Source: an uncultured Alphaproteobacteria bacterium (lineage in GTDB: Bacteria > Pseudomonadota > Alphaproteobacteria > Rhodobacterales > Rhodobacteraceae). From it: a stretch of 64,000 nt of DNA. Shown here one piece after another: positions 30,038 to 41,107 of this stretch. The first letter of the stretch is position 1; every line of letters starts with the position of its first letter. The stretch lies in contig CACGLH010000001.1 in the NCBI GenBank assembly GCA_902573735.1, positions 124,001-188,000 on the forward strand. Reading direction: 5' to 3'. Both the position numbers and the translations under genes were made by a program. The notes beneath the pieces were generated by a model that was not told where the DNA came from, ran no database searches, and was given only the letters and a program-made list of their open reading frames with translations.

Positions 30038-31373
30038 AAAGTTTCAAACTATTATCTCCGGTAAATCTTCTGCTTTGAAGGGACGAATTTATGTTCCTAG
30101 TGATAAATCTATATCTCATAGAGCACTTATATTAGGAAGCTTGGCTATTGGAAAAACTATCATATCAGATCTATTAGAGTCTGAAGATGTATTTAAAACT
30201 GCAAATGGATTAAAAGCCTTGGGTGTTGATATATATAAGAAAGGGGATAAGTGGTTTGTACACGGTGTTGGCTTAGGTGGATTTTGTGAACCAGACAACG
30301 TTATAGATTGTGGAAATTCTGGTACCTCAGTTAGATTATTAATGGGATTGGTATCAACATGTCCTATTAAAGTTACTTTTACAGGAGATGAAAGTCTTCG
30401 CAACAGACCAATGGATAGAGTTGTAGAACCATTATCTGAGTTTGGTGCTTATTTTTCAACTAATTACGATTATAAACTACCTATACATGTTATTGGTTCT
30501 AATGAACCTATTCCAATTAACCACATTCTCAAAATTCCTTCCGCACAAGTAAAATCTGCTATTTTGCTTGCAGGTTTAAATGTAAAAGGTACAACAAGCA
30601 TTACAGAAAATGAAGCTACTAGAGATCATACAGAAAAAATGTTGGAGTCTTTTGGTGCTAATATAAAAGTAAGGAGAAAAGGATTAAGAAAAATTATTTC
30701 AGTTAGTGGTTTTTCAAAAATTACTACAAGTGCTATTAAAGTTCCAGGTGATATTTCGTCAGCTGCATTCCCAATTGCTTCAGCTTGTATGATACCAAAT
30801 TCTGAAATTGTTATAAAAAATGTTGGTTTAAATCCTTTGAGAGACGGATTTATAGATACATTAATTGAAATGGGAGCAAATATAAAAATTAAGAACAAGA
30901 ATTTGGAAACTGGAGAATTAGTTGCTGATATACATGTTACTTACTCCCCTAATTTAAAAGGAATAGAAGTACCTAAGGAAAGATCTCCTAGAATGATTGA
31001 TGAATATCCTATTTTATCTATTTTAGCGGCTACGGCTAAGGGTCCTACAATAATGAATGGAATAAAGGAGCTAAGATTTAAAGAAAGTGATAGAATAAGT
31101 GCTGTTTCAGATGGTTTGAAGAGAAGTGGTGTGAGTGTTTCAGAAAAACAAGATAAATTGACTATTTTTGGCAAAGGAAATCAAAAAATAAAAGGTGGAA
31201 GCGTAATCGATGCCTCTAATGATCACAGGATTGCTATGTCTTTTGCTATTCTCGGAAGTATTACTGAGAAAAGTATTGAGATACGTGGAGCATCTTCAAT
31301 TAAGACAAGTTTTCCAAATTTTATTGATCTTATGAATTCATTAGGATTAGATATATCTATACTAAAGAGTTAA
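30030..31373 (+). CDS. aroA: 3-phosphoshikimate 1-carboxyvinyltransferase
   Basis: YVPSDKSISHRALILGSLA, DCGNSGTSVRLLMGL, GDESLRNRPMDRV, ELRFKESDRISAV, ASNDHRIAMSFAILG. Confidence 0.96.
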   Translation: MNKKFQTIISGKSSALKGRIYVPSDKSISHRALILGSLAIGKTIISDLLESEDVFKTANGLKALGVDIYKKGDKWFVHGVGLGGFCEPDNVIDCGNSGTSVRLLMGLVSTCPIKVTFTGDESLRNRPMDRVVEPLSEFGAYFSTNYDYKLPIHVIGSNEPIPINHILKIPSAQVKSAILLAGLNVKGTTSITENEATRDHTEKMLESFGANIKVRRKGLRKIISVSGFSKITTSAIKVPGDISSAAFPIASACMIPNSEIVIKNVGLNPLRDGFIDTLIEMGANIKIKNKNLETGELVADIHVTYSPNLKGIEVPKERSPRMIDEYPILSILAATAKGPTIMNGIKELRFKESDRISAVSDGLKRSGVSVSEKQDKLTIFGKGNQKIKGGSVIDASNDHRIAMSFAILGSITEKSIEIRGASSIKTSFPNFIDLMNSLGLDISILKS

Positions 31374-31423
31374 AAGATGTCCTTTTTTGAATTAAAAATA
31401 AACCTTGTTTTATAAAGAAAAGA

Positions 31424-32059
31424 ATGAAATTTATCGTTGCTATTGATGGAACTGCAGCTTCTGGAAAGGGAACTTTAGCAAAAAAAACAGCCAATCATTT
31501 TGGTTTTAAATATCTAGATACTGGAATTTTATATAGGGTTGTAGCCTATTATTTAAAATCCTCAGAAATACATTCTGAAATTTCAAAACAAAACATTCAA
31601 GATTCATTAAAACTATTATTTAATAAAGATTTCCAATTAAGTCTTTTAAGAAACAAAGAAATATCGCTTAAGGCAAGCATAATATCCAAAAATAAAATTG
31701 TAAGAGATAATCTTTTGACTTATCAGAGAGAATTTGCGATGCAAGAGGGTGGTACTGTATTAGATGGTAGAGATATTGGAACTGTAGTATGTCCAAACGC
31801 TGATGTAAAAATATTTGTGGATGCTGATATAGAGATAAGAGCTAAAAGGAGGTATAACCAATATCTGAAACATAATTCAAATTTGAATTTAAGAGATATA
31901 ATTGATGAATTAACAAAGAGAGATAATTTTGATAGAAACAGACAACTCTCACCATTAGCATCAGCAAAAGATGCCTACTTGCTAGATACATCAAATATTA
32001 CCCCTGCAGAGGGGTTTAAAAAAATTATTCAATTAATTTCAAAAAAATTAAAAAAATAA
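31424..32059 (+). CDS. cmk: cytidylate kinase
   Basis: VAIDGTAASGKGTLAKKTANHFGFKYLDTGILYR, VLDGRDIGTVVCPNADVKIFVDAD. Confidence 0.94.
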   Translation: MKFIVAIDGTAASGKGTLAKKTANHFGFKYLDTGILYRVVAYYLKSSEIHSEISKQNIQDSLKLLFNKDFQLSLLRNKEISLKASIISKNKIVRDNLLTYQREFAMQEGGTVLDGRDIGTVVCPNADVKIFVDADIEIRAKRRYNQYLKHNSNLNLRDIIDELTKRDNFDRNRQLSPLASAKDAYLLDTSNITPAEGFKKIIQLISKKLKK

Positions 32060-32136
32060 CATTGAATAGTTGAATTTATACTATATTAACATATTTCATG
32101 AATTTTTAAGAATCAAAACACTATAAGGAGACCTAT

Positions 32137-33825
32137 ATGTCAGCAGTTGCTACTATGGAGGCTTTTGAAAAATTACTTAATGAGAGTTTGGATAGCTCAA
32201 CACCTAAAGAGGGTGAGGTAGTAAATGGATCAGTGATTGCAGTAGAAGCTGGCCAAGCTATTATAGATATTGGATATAAAATGGAAGGTAGAGTTGATTT
32301 AAGAGAATTTTCTGGACCAGGCCAACCTCCTGAAATATCGGTTGGTGATACTGTAGAAGTTTATCTTGAGAAGGTAGAAGGATCTCGGGGAGAAGCACTT
32401 TTAAGTAGAGAAAAAGCAAGACGTGAAGAAGCATGGGATCGCCTAGAGAAAGCATCAGGAAAAGAAGAAAAGGTAGAGGGTATTATTTTTGGTAGGGTAA
32501 AAGGCGGTTTTACGGTTGACCTTGGAGGCGCAATAGCATTTCTTCCCGGAAGCCAAGTTGACGTTAGACCCATAAGGGATACAAATTCACTCATGAATGT
32601 ATCACAACCTTTTCAAATTTTAAAAATGGATAGACGTAGAGGAAACATAGTTGTATCCAGACGAGCTATATTGGAGGAATCTAGAGCTGAGCAAAGAGCT
32701 GAGTTGGTAGGTAATCTTGTGGAAGGCTCAATTGCTGATGGAGTTGTAAAGAACATTACAGAATATGGTGCATTTATTGATCTTGGAGGAGTTGATGGTC
32801 TTTTACACGTAACTGATATGGCTTGGAGGAGAGTAAATCATCCTTCAGAGTTATTAAATATTGGAGATACAATTAAAGTCCAAGTGATTAAAATTAATAA
32901 GGATACACATAGAATAAGCCTTGGAATGAAGCAACTTCAAGACGATCCGTGGAGTGATGTTGAAAATAGATATCCTTTGGGATCAAATCACACGGGAAGA
33001 GTTACAAACATAACTGATTATGGGGCATTTGTTGAACTTGAGTCTGGAGTAGAAGGATTAGTTCATGTTTCTGAAATGTCTTGGACTAAAAAAAATGTAC
33101 ACCCAGGAAAGATAGTATCTACTAGTCAAGAATTAGAAGTTATGGTTTTAGAAATTGATACTGACAAGAGAAGAGTGAGCCTAGGACTAAAACAAACTAA
33201 AGGAAATCCATGGGAAAATTTTGCACAAAATAACCCAGTTGGGAGTAGTGTTGAGGGTGAAATAAAAAATATCACAGAATTTGGTTTATTTGTTGGTTTA
33301 GGAGAAGATATTGATGGAATGGTTCATTTGACAGACCTCGATTGGAATAAATCTGGTGAAGAGGCACTAGAAATTTATAAAAAAGGTGATTTGGTGAAAG
33401 CTCAAGTAACTGACATTGATATTGAGAAAGAAAGAATATCTCTATCTATAAAAGCTTTAGAAAAAGATCCTTTCTCTGATACAGTAAGTGGCCTAAAAAG
33501 AGGTCAAATTGTTACTGTAACAATTTCTAATTTACAGGAAAATGGTGTTGATGTAGAATATAATGGCATTAATTCATTTATTAGAAGGTCAGATTTATCT
33601 AGAGATAGGTCAGAACAACGTTCAGATAAGTTTGTTGTAGGTGATAAAGTTGATGTTAGAATCACTAATATTGATAAAGCAAATCGTAAAGTAAATTTCT
33701 CAATAAAAGCTAAAGAAATAGCTGAAGAAAAAGAGGCAGTGCAGCAATATGGATCTTCTGACTCTGGAGCTTCTTTAGGAGATATATTAGGTGCTGCATT
33801 GAATAAAGAGGATAAAAAAGATTAA
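32137..33825 (+). CDS. rpsA: 30S ribosomal protein S1
   Basis: Tandem S1 domains (e.g. GVVKNITEYGAFIDLGGVDGLLHVTDMAWRRVNHPSE, GRVTNITDYGAFVELESGVEGLVHVSEMSW). Confidence 0.97.
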   Translation: MSAVATMEAFEKLLNESLDSSTPKEGEVVNGSVIAVEAGQAIIDIGYKMEGRVDLREFSGPGQPPEISVGDTVEVYLEKVEGSRGEALLSREKARREEAWDRLEKASGKEEKVEGIIFGRVKGGFTVDLGGAIAFLPGSQVDVRPIRDTNSLMNVSQPFQILKMDRRRGNIVVSRRAILEESRAEQRAELVGNLVEGSIADGVVKNITEYGAFIDLGGVDGLLHVTDMAWRRVNHPSELLNIGDTIKVQVIKINKDTHRISLGMKQLQDDPWSDVENRYPLGSNHTGRVTNITDYGAFVELESGVEGLVHVSEMSWTKKNVHPGKIVSTSQELEVMVLEIDTDKRRVSLGLKQTKGNPWENFAQNNPVGSSVEGEIKNITEFGLFVGLGEDIDGMVHLTDLDWNKSGEEALEIYKKGDLVKAQVTDIDIEKERISLSIKALEKDPFSDTVSGLKRGQIVTVTISNLQENGVDVEYNGINSFIRRSDLSRDRSEQRSDKFVVGDKVDVRITNIDKANRKVNFSIKAKEIAEEKEAVQQYGSSDSGASLGDILGAALNKEDKKD

Positions 33826-33836
33826 AGCTTTTTAAG

Positions 33837-34745
33837 ATGTCTTTAGATTGGCAGATTTTAGAAGAAAATAAAAAAAAATGGCATAGAAAAGGAATATGGC
33901 GTGGCATACTAATTTCAATAATTTTAGCCATAACCATATCTTTATTTTTAAATTTCAATAATTTTTCCTCTAATTTTTCACATATAGCTAGGATAAGTAT
34001 TAATGGTGTCATTTTTGATAATAGTGAAACAATTGAAATAATTGATAATTTGGCCAAAAATGACAATGTTAAATCAGTTATAGTAAGGATTAATAGTCCA
34101 GGTGGAAGTGTAGTTGGTTCTGAAAGCCTTTATGTTGCAATTAATAGTTTATCCCAAAAAAAACCAGTAATTTCTTTAATGGGAGAAATCGCTACCTCTG
34201 GTGGTTATATAGTAGCCCTTGCCTCAAACTATATTCTTGCAAGAAAGAATACATTAACTGGTTCAATTGGAGTAATTGTTCAAAATCAAAATTTCTCAGA
34301 ACTTTCAGAAAAAATTGGTGTTAGTATTGATACAACAAAATCAGGAAAAATTAAGGGAGGTCAAAATCCTTTATCTCCTTCGGACCCTCTTGTCAAAATT
34401 AATAATCAAAAATTGGTAAACTATAGTTTTGATTGGTTTATTTCTATAATAAAAAAAAATAGAGATATTAATCAAAGTGTAATTGAATTAGTATCAGACG
34501 GAAGGACATTAACAGGTGGTATGGCAATGGATTTGGGCTTAATCGATGGAATTGGGTCAGAAAAAGAGGCTTTAAAATATCTGGAAAAAAAATATCCTGA
34601 TTTTAAAGGCTTACCAATCATTGATATAGAAACTCCTAGTCAAAAATCCTTTTTAAATGCAATCATTAATAGGATCTCGATTGATAATTTAAAATTTGTT
34701 CCAGAATATTCAAATAGTTTAAAATTAATGTCTTTAGTACGTTGA
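33837..34745 (+). CDS. sppA: signal peptide peptidase SppA
   Basis: IARISINGVI, VRINSPGGSVVGSESLY, GEIATSGGYIVALASNYILARKNTLTGSIGVI. Confidence 0.92.
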   Translation: MSLDWQILEENKKKWHRKGIWRGILISIILAITISLFLNFNNFSSNFSHIARISINGVIFDNSETIEIIDNLAKNDNVKSVIVRINSPGGSVVGSESLYVAINSLSQKKPVISLMGEIATSGGYIVALASNYILARKNTLTGSIGVIVQNQNFSELSEKIGVSIDTTKSGKIKGGQNPLSPSDPLVKINNQKLVNYSFDWFISIIKKNRDINQSVIELVSDGRTLTGGMAMDLGLIDGIGSEKEALKYLEKKYPDFKGLPIIDIETPSQKSFLNAIINRISIDNLKFVPEYSNSLKLMSLVR

Positions 34746-34789
34746 AAATATTAATTAAAAGTATTAACATCAGATAATTGGAGTTATCT

Positions 34790-35068
34790 ATGATCAAATC
34801 TGAACTTGTGCAAAAAATATCTGAAGAAAACCCACACCTTTATCAAAGAGATGTTGAGAGATTAGTAGAAACTATTTTTAATGAAATAACATATGCTTTA
34901 TCAAATGGAAGAAGAGCAGAATTAAGAGGTTTCGGTGCATTTTCTGTTAAACATAGAAAACCTCGAATTGGCAGGAATCCAAGAACCGGTATAAGTGTTG
35001 AAGTTAATGAAAAATTTGTTCCATTTTTTAAACCTGGTAAACTTTTAAGAGAAAGATTAAATAAGTAG
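34790..35068 (+). CDS. ihfB: integration host factor subunit beta
   Basis: [61 protein letters not shown] at 34790 preferred. Confidence 0.93.
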   Translation: MIKSELVQKISEENPHLYQRDVERLVETIFNEITYALSNGRRAELRGFGAFSVKHRKPRIGRNPRTGISVEVNEKFVPFFKPGKLLRERLNK

Positions 35069-35078
35069 GATATGCTTA

Positions 35079-35417
35079 TTGCTGTGGATATTTAAATTTG
35101 CCTTAAGTGTTATATTGATGTTTATCTTTATATGGTTTGGCGTGCTTAATTCACACATAGTTGTTATAAATTTATTTCCTGATTTTTTGAATTTGAAAAA
35201 ATTTAATTTTTTAGAATATCCATTATACATTATTATTATTTTTTCTATTTTATTAGGGTTCACTTTTGGGTGTATATTAGAGAATAATAGATCTAAAAAA
35301 ATAAGAAAATCTTTAAAATTAAAAATTAGTGAATTGAGTAAAAGTAATATGGAACTTAAGAAATTGAAAAAACAATTAAATTCAAAAAAAGACGATATAC
35401 TTTCACTTCTTGAATAG
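35079..35417 (+). CDS. LapA-domain membrane protein
   Basis: Two TM segments, SHIVVINLFPDFLNLKKFNFLEYPLYIIIIFSILLGFTFG, then a basic coiled coil; position between ihfB and trpF. Confidence 0.7.
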   Translation: MLWIFKFALSVILMFIFIWFGVLNSHIVVINLFPDFLNLKKFNFLEYPLYIIIIFSILLGFTFGCILENNRSKKIRKSLKLKISELSKSNMELKKLKKQLNSKKDDILSLLE

Positions 35418-35422
35418 AAATT

Positions 35423-36076
35423 ATGATTGAAATAAAATTATGTGGTTTAAAAGAGCCATCTCACATTGAAGTAGCTTTTAATCTTGGAATTAAATACGTA
35501 GGTTTGGTTCTATACAAAAAATCTCCAAGATATTTAAACAGAGAAACTGCTAGATCATTAATTTCTAATTCTCCTCCTGGAATTAAGAAGGTTGGATTGG
35601 TAGTTGATCCTACCAATGATTTTTTAGATAAAATTTCAGATATTGATCTTGATATGCTTCAATTACATGGCTCTGAGACTTTAGACCGTGTTAGAGAAAT
35701 AAAGTCAAAAGTAAACTTATCTTTGATAAAAGCCGTAGGTGTAAAAGATAAAAAGGATTTGGAATTAGTTGAAAAGTACGCTGAAATCGCTGATCAAATT
35801 TTAATTGATGCTAAACCTAACGGTAATAGTTTACCAGGTGGAAATGGTATTAAATTTGATTGGAAAATATTAGAAGATAGTAATTGGAAATTTCCTTGGT
35901 TCTTAGCAGGTGGATTAAACGAATCAAATATTGATGATGCCCTTTTTGCAACAAACGCTAAGAAAGTAGATTTGTCTTCAGGCGTAGAAGATAGTCATGG
36001 CAAAAAAAGTATTGTAAAGATAACTAAATTTGTAAAAAAAATAAGAAAATATGAGGAAAATTTAAATGTTGGATAA
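35423..36076 (+). CDS. trpF: phosphoribosylanthranilate isomerase
   Basis: [52 protein letters not shown]. Confidence 0.94.
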   Translation: MIEIKLCGLKEPSHIEVAFNLGIKYVGLVLYKKSPRYLNRETARSLISNSPPGIKKVGLVVDPTNDFLDKISDIDLDMLQLHGSETLDRVREIKSKVNLSLIKAVGVKDKKDLELVEKYAEIADQILIDAKPNGNSLPGGNGIKFDWKILEDSNWKFPWFLAGGLNESNIDDALFATNAKKVDLSSGVEDSHGKKSIVKITKFVKKIRKYEENLNVG

Positions 36077-37292
36077 TAGAATAAATTCTTTTAAAGAAGG
36101 CCCAGATGAAAACGGAAGATTTGGTAATTTTGGTGGTAGGTTTGTTTCTGAAACATTAATGCCTTTAATTTTATTACTAGAAAAAGAATATGAGAAAGCA
36201 AAAAGTGATGATAACTTTTGGAAGGAAATGGAATTTTTTCTTAAAGATTATGTTGGTAGACCCAGCCCTCTTTATTTTTCAGAACGCCTAACGAAACATT
36301 TTGGTGGTGCTAAAATATATCTTAAACGTGATGAGCTTAATCATACAGGGGCACATAAGATTAATAATGTACTTGGCCAAATATTACTTGCAAAAAGGAT
36401 GGGTAAAAAAAGGATTATTGCAGAAACTGGAGCTGGGCAACACGGAGTTGCTACAGCAACAGTCTGTGCCCGATTTGGTTTAAAATGTATTGTTTTTATG
36501 GGTAAAACAGATGTAGAAAGACAAGCCCCAAATGTTTTTAGAATGAAACTTTTAGGTGCAGATGTAGTTTCTGTGACATCAGGTCGTGGAACTTTAAAAG
36601 ATGCAATGAATGAAGCATTGAGAGATTGGGTTACTAATGTAGCAGAAACTTTTTATTGTATAGGTACAGTTGCAGGGCCACACCCTTATCCGCAAATGGT
36701 ACGAGATTTTCAGTCAATTATTGGTATTGAAACAAAACAACAAATTCTTGAAAAAGAAGGACGATTACCCGATAGTTTAGTGGCATGTATTGGTGGAGGA
36801 TCTAATGCAATGGGTCTTTTTTTCCCATTTTTAGATGATAAGGATGTAAAAATGTTTGGAGTAGAAGCAGGTGGAAAAGGTGTTAACAACAAGATGGAGC
36901 ATGCAGCTTCTTTAACTGGAGGTAGACCAGGTATTCTTCATGGGAATAGGACTTACTTATTACAAGACAGTCATGGTCAAATAATAGAAGGTCATTCAAT
37001 ATCTGCTGGATTAGATTATCCTGGTATTGGTCCAGAACATTCTTACTTACATGATATGGGCAGAGTTCAATATGTATCTATTACAGATAAAGAGGCTCTA
37101 GATGCATTTAAATTATGTTGTGAAAAAGAAGGTATCATACCTGCTTTAGAACCTAGTCACGCATTAGCTTATGTAAAAAAAATTGCTTCAAAACTACCGC
37201 AAGATCACATCATGGTAATGAACATGTGTGGTAGAGGTGATAAGGACATTTTTACAGTAGCTGAAAGCTTAGGTTTTGATATAAAGAATTAG
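36066..37292 (+). CDS. trpB: tryptophan synthase beta chain
   Basis: [35 protein letters not shown] (PLP Lys), [25 protein letters not shown]. Confidence 0.97.
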   Translation: MLDNRINSFKEGPDENGRFGNFGGRFVSETLMPLILLLEKEYEKAKSDDNFWKEMEFFLKDYVGRPSPLYFSERLTKHFGGAKIYLKRDELNHTGAHKINNVLGQILLAKRMGKKRIIAETGAGQHGVATATVCARFGLKCIVFMGKTDVERQAPNVFRMKLLGADVVSVTSGRGTLKDAMNEALRDWVTNVAETFYCIGTVAGPHPYPQMVRDFQSIIGIETKQQILEKEGRLPDSLVACIGGGSNAMGLFFPFLDDKDVKMFGVEAGGKGVNNKMEHAASLTGGRPGILHGNRTYLLQDSHGQIIEGHSISAGLDYPGIGPEHSYLHDMGRVQYVSITDKEALDAFKLCCEKEGIIPALEPSHALAYVKKIASKLPQDHIMVMNMCGRGDKDIFTVAESLGFDIKN

Positions 37293-37852
37293 GCTATAGT
37301 TTTTGAAAATAGTCTTTTACATTCTTCATCTTCATTAGCAATAAGTAAATTTATACCTTCACAACTTTTAAGTATTATTTTTTTTAAGAACGAGACTTCT
37401 TTTTCGGGGAAATTATTAAGAACATATGATGATACACTAATTTTTTCAGGTCTACCTATACCAATTCGTATTCTATTAAATTCAGAACCTATCATTTTAA
37501 TTATTGATTTCAAACCGTTGTGACCCCCATCTCCACCCCCTTTTTTTAATTTAATTTTACCTAATTCAAGATCTATATCATCATGTATAATGACTATATT
37601 ATTAGGATCAATGCCATAAAAATTTTTAACTTTTTGAACAGCATGACCTGAAACATTCATAAAAGTCAGTGGTTTAAGAAGTATCATACTTTTTTGGGCA
37701 ATAATAATTTTGGTAAAAAAAGAATCAAACTTTTTATCCCAGCCATCTACTGTTGATTGTTTAATCAATTTATCTAAAACCATAAAACCAACGTTATGCC
37801 TAGTTTGTTTATATCTTTCACCAGGGTTACCAAGCCCTACAATGAGTTTCAT
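37289..37852 (-). CDS. pth: peptidyl-tRNA hydrolase
   Basis: [67 protein letters not shown]. Confidence 0.96.
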   Translation of the reverse strand: MKLIVGLGNPGERYKQTRHNVGFMVLDKLIKQSTVDGWDKKFDSFFTKIIIAQKSMILLKPLTFMNVSGHAVQKVKNFYGIDPNNIVIIHDDIDLELGKIKLKKGGGDGGHNGLKSIIKMIGSEFNRIRIGIGRPEKISVSSYVLNNFPEKEVSFLKKIILKSCEGINLLIANEDEECKRLFSKTIA

Positions 37853-37876
37853 TGATAAATAAATACTAAAAAATTT

Positions 37877-38533
37877 TTAAGTTTTGTCGGTATCTGTTTC
37901 TTCTTTTGCTTCAGTATCCGGATCATCACTAGTTTCTTCACTTGTTTCTTCTTCCATAGACTTTAATCCAGATGGTGCTTGAATGTTAGCGATAACGAAA
38001 TCCCTACCTGTAATCGTTGGTCTTGCTCCTTCAGGAAGCTTAATGTTAGAGATATTTATGGTATCACCTAATTCAAATTCACTTAGGTCAACTATTAATT
38101 CACTGGGTATTTCTTTAGCGTTTACTATAAGTTCAACTTCAGGCCTTACCACAGTTAATACACCACCTCTTTTAATACCGGGACAGATATTTTGGTTTTT
38201 AAATTGAATCGGGATGAATAGGTTAATTGAAGCATTCTCAGATAAACGCATGAAATCAACATGAGTAGGTAGATCCTTTACTACATTTTTTTGAATATTT
38301 CTGCATATAACCTGTTCTTTATTATTACCTACTCCTAGATCAATTAGAGTAGACATAAAACGTCCTTTTTTTAACAGTTTTAGAAGTTCGTTAAACTTTA
38401 TTTTTATAGCCTGAGGATCTTGTTCTCCACCATAAATAATACCTGGAACTAAATTATTTCTTCTAAGAGTTCTGGCTGCTCCCTTGCCAACTTCCTTTCT
38501 AATTTCTACATTCAAGCTAATATTTTCAGCCAT
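37877..38533 (-). CDS. rplY: 50S ribosomal protein L25/CTC-type
   Basis: RKEVGKGAARTLRRNNLVPGIIYGG, HVDFMRLSENASINLFIPIQF, GVLTVVRPEVELIVNAKEIP, acidic C-terminal tail. Confidence 0.94.
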   Translation of the reverse strand: MAENISLNVEIRKEVGKGAARTLRRNNLVPGIIYGGEQDPQAIKIKFNELLKLLKKGRFMSTLIDLGVGNNKEQVICRNIQKNVVKDLPTHVDFMRLSENASINLFIPIQFKNQNICPGIKRGGVLTVVRPEVELIVNAKEIPSELIVDLSEFELGDTINISNIKLPEGARPTITGRDFVIANIQAPSGLKSMEEETSEETSDDPDTEAKEETDTDKT

Positions 38534-38671
38534 ATTGGATGCTCCTACAGGTCATATTTAATCTTTAAAGAGGCATATATTACAAAATAAAATAAAACAA
38601 AAGAGCTTTTTCAATATATAGGTTAATAATTATAAGATTTTTATATAAAATTTTTATAATTTTTCAATTTA

Positions 38672-38713
38672 AAAGGATCCTTTAAATACCACCAATTGAA
38701 GTTTTTAATTGGT
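38672..38713. promoter_or_regulatory. two inverted repeats upstream of lldD (candidate operators)
   Basis: Perfect 12-bp palindrome AAAGGATCCTTT (38672-38683), and ACCAATT-9nt-AATTGGT (38691-38713), in the 267-bp gap between divergent rplY and lldD. Confidence 0.35.
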
Positions 38714-38799
38714 AAAAAAAATAGAATAGATATAAAAAAGTTTCCAATCATATACATAAGAAATATTTATATTAATATAAAAATAATAGAGAAGGAATA

Positions 38800-39957
38800 A
38801 TGAAAGATTTGCAAAGTATTACTTGTATAGAAGATTTACGAAAATTAGCTAAAAAAAGAACTCCAAGAATGTTCTTTGATTATGTTGAATCAGGATCATG
38901 GACTGAATCTACTTTTAGAGCTAATTGTGAAGATTTTAAAAAAATTAAGTTTAAGCAAAGAGTAGCGGTTGATATTTCTAATAGGGATACTTCTGTTGAA
39001 ATTTTTGGATCCAAATTTAAAATGCCATGTGCAATTGCCCCTGTCGGATTGCAAGGTATGCAGCATCCTGATGGTGAGATTTTAGCGGCTAAAGCTGCAG
39101 AAAATTTTGGTGTGCCTTATACGCTATCGACAATGTCAGTTTGTTCAATAGAAGATGTTGCAAGAAAAACAACTAACCCTTTTTGGTTTCAGCTTTATGT
39201 TATGAAAGATCATAGTTTTTCAAAAAACCTTATAAAAAGAGCGAAGAACGTTGGATGTTCGGCATTAATATTAACTGTAGATCTACAAATTCTTGGTCAA
39301 CGTCATAAAGATATTAAAAATGGATTAAGTACCCCGCCTAAATTAACAGTTGGTAATTTACTGAATCTTATACAACATCCTAAATGGTGCTTAAATATGT
39401 TAAGAACACCAAGAAGAACTTTTAGAAATATTGTGGGTCACGTAGATGGTGTCTCTGATGTAAGTAAACTTTCTGCATGGGTTTCAGAGCAATTTGATCC
39501 AAGATTAAGTTGGGATGATGTGTCTCGAATAAGAGATTGGTGGGGTGGTAAATTTATAATTAAAGGTATACTTGAACCTGAAGATGCAGTCAAAGCACTA
39601 GATGTTGGAGCTGATGCAATTATTGTTTCAAATCACGGAGGAAGACAATTGGATCAAACTTCAAGTACAATTTCAATGTTACCAAAGATAGTTGAAGCAG
39701 TTAAAGGGAAATCATCTATATGGCTAGATGGAGGAATAAGATCAGGACAAGACATTTTGAAAGCTGTTGCTTTGGGAGCTGATAATACTTTAATTGGAAG
39801 AGCTATGAGTTATGGTTTAGCAGCTAATGGTATTAGTGGTTGTGAAAAAACATTAAATATTCTTCATACTGAATTAGATATGACAATGGCTTTATGTGGT
39901 CATAAAAACCTTAAAGAAGTTGATGATAGTATTTTAAAGATTGAGAATGATTTTTAA
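38800..39957 (+). CDS. lldD: FMN-dependent alpha-hydroxy acid dehydrogenase (L-lactate dehydrogenase-like)
   Basis: PRMFFDYVESGSWTESTFRAN, APVGLQGMQHPDGE, FIIKGILEPEDAVKALDVGADAIIVSNHGGRQLD, WLDGGIRSGQDILKAVALGAD. Confidence 0.88.
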   Translation: MKDLQSITCIEDLRKLAKKRTPRMFFDYVESGSWTESTFRANCEDFKKIKFKQRVAVDISNRDTSVEIFGSKFKMPCAIAPVGLQGMQHPDGEILAAKAAENFGVPYTLSTMSVCSIEDVARKTTNPFWFQLYVMKDHSFSKNLIKRAKNVGCSALILTVDLQILGQRHKDIKNGLSTPPKLTVGNLLNLIQHPKWCLNMLRTPRRTFRNIVGHVDGVSDVSKLSAWVSEQFDPRLSWDDVSRIRDWWGGKFIIKGILEPEDAVKALDVGADAIIVSNHGGRQLDQTSSTISMLPKIVEAVKGKSSIWLDGGIRSGQDILKAVALGADNTLIGRAMSYGLAANGISGCEKTLNILHTELDMTMALCGHKNLKEVDDSILKIENDF

Positions 39958-41063
39958 TCCTCAACATAATTTCTAACAATTTCATTTGCAATAGAAAGAG
40001 AAGCAGTAAGACCAGGTGACTCTATTCCTATTAGATTAATTAGTCCTGAAAATTTATGATGATGTTCTGTTTGAATTATGAAATCTTTTTCAAAGTTTAT
40101 TTTAGAACCAATTTTTGGTCTAATTCCTGAATAAACTGGTCTAATTTTTGTTATGTCACAATTAGGCCAATATTTCTTTATTTGGATGTGTGCATTTTTT
40201 ACTCTATTAAAATCAACAGCATAATCTTCAGAATTGACCCATTCTGTATCAGGTCCAAACTGGCCATTTTCATTAAGATCTTGGGTGAAATGTATTCCTA
40301 AACCAGCTTTATTTGGGATAGGGTAGATATGATGGTTAAATGGTATTTTACCCTGATATCCAAAATAAGTTCCTTTGCAAAATGAAGTTTTTTTTATTAG
40401 GCTTTTAGGGAAATCTTCAATACTTTCTAAAAACTTTGTCGCATGAAGACCACAGCAATTTATTAAAGTTTTAGTTTTTAGTATAGTAGTACTATCTATT
40501 GTAAATTCAAAAAACCTTCCTTTTTTTACAATTTTACCTAAATTATGGTTAAATACAACTGTACCGTTTTCTTTTTCAAAATCATCTAATAATGATTTCA
40601 TAAAACTATGACTGTCAAATATTCCTGTTTTTGGAGACCAAATTGCATTTACTGCAGAAATTTCAGTTTCAATTTTTTTTATTTCTTGTGAGTTTAACAA
40701 TCTTAATTCATTACATCCATTTTTTTTTCCTAAATTGTAAATTTCTAAAAGTTTATCTTCATCCTTTGTAGAAGTCTGAACTATTAGTTTACCTGTTTGC
40801 TTAATAGAAATTTTTTTTTCATAACAATATCTGTAGAGTCTTTCCATTCCATCTCTACAAAATTTAGCTTTTAATGAATTCTCAGGATAATAAATGCCTG
40901 CATGTATAACTTCACTATTTCTTGAACTAATGCCCTCGCCAAATTGAGGATTTCTTTCAATAAGTAATACTGATTTTTTTTTCTGCGCACAAGCCCTAGC
41001 TATAGCAATACCAATTACTCCGGCTCCAACGATTATAATATCGAAATTATAAATATCTTTCAT
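39954..41063 (-). CDS. FAD-dependent oxidoreductase, L-2-hydroxyglutarate oxidase/dehydrogenase-like
   Basis: FDIIIVGAGVIGIAIARACAQKKKSVLLIERNPQFGEGISSRNSEVIHAGIYYPENSLKAKFCRDG, IYPIPNKAGLGIHFTQDLNENGQFGPDTEWV. Confidence 0.85.
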   Translation of the reverse strand: MKDIYNFDIIIVGAGVIGIAIARACAQKKKSVLLIERNPQFGEGISSRNSEVIHAGIYYPENSLKAKFCRDGMERLYRYCYEKKISIKQTGKLIVQTSTKDEDKLLEIYNLGKKNGCNELRLLNSQEIKKIETEISAVNAIWSPKTGIFDSHSFMKSLLDDFEKENGTVVFNHNLGKIVKKGRFFEFTIDSTTILKTKTLINCCGLHATKFLESIEDFPKSLIKKTSFCKGTYFGYQGKIPFNHHIYPIPNKAGLGIHFTQDLNENGQFGPDTEWVNSEDYAVDFNRVKNAHIQIKKYWPNCDITKIRPVYSGIRPKIGSKINFEKDFIIQTEHHHKFSGLINLIGIESPGLTASLSIANEIVRNYVED

Positions 41064-41107
41064 CTATACTTTAATTTAACAAAATCGAAACCAATATTGA
41101 GTGATTT

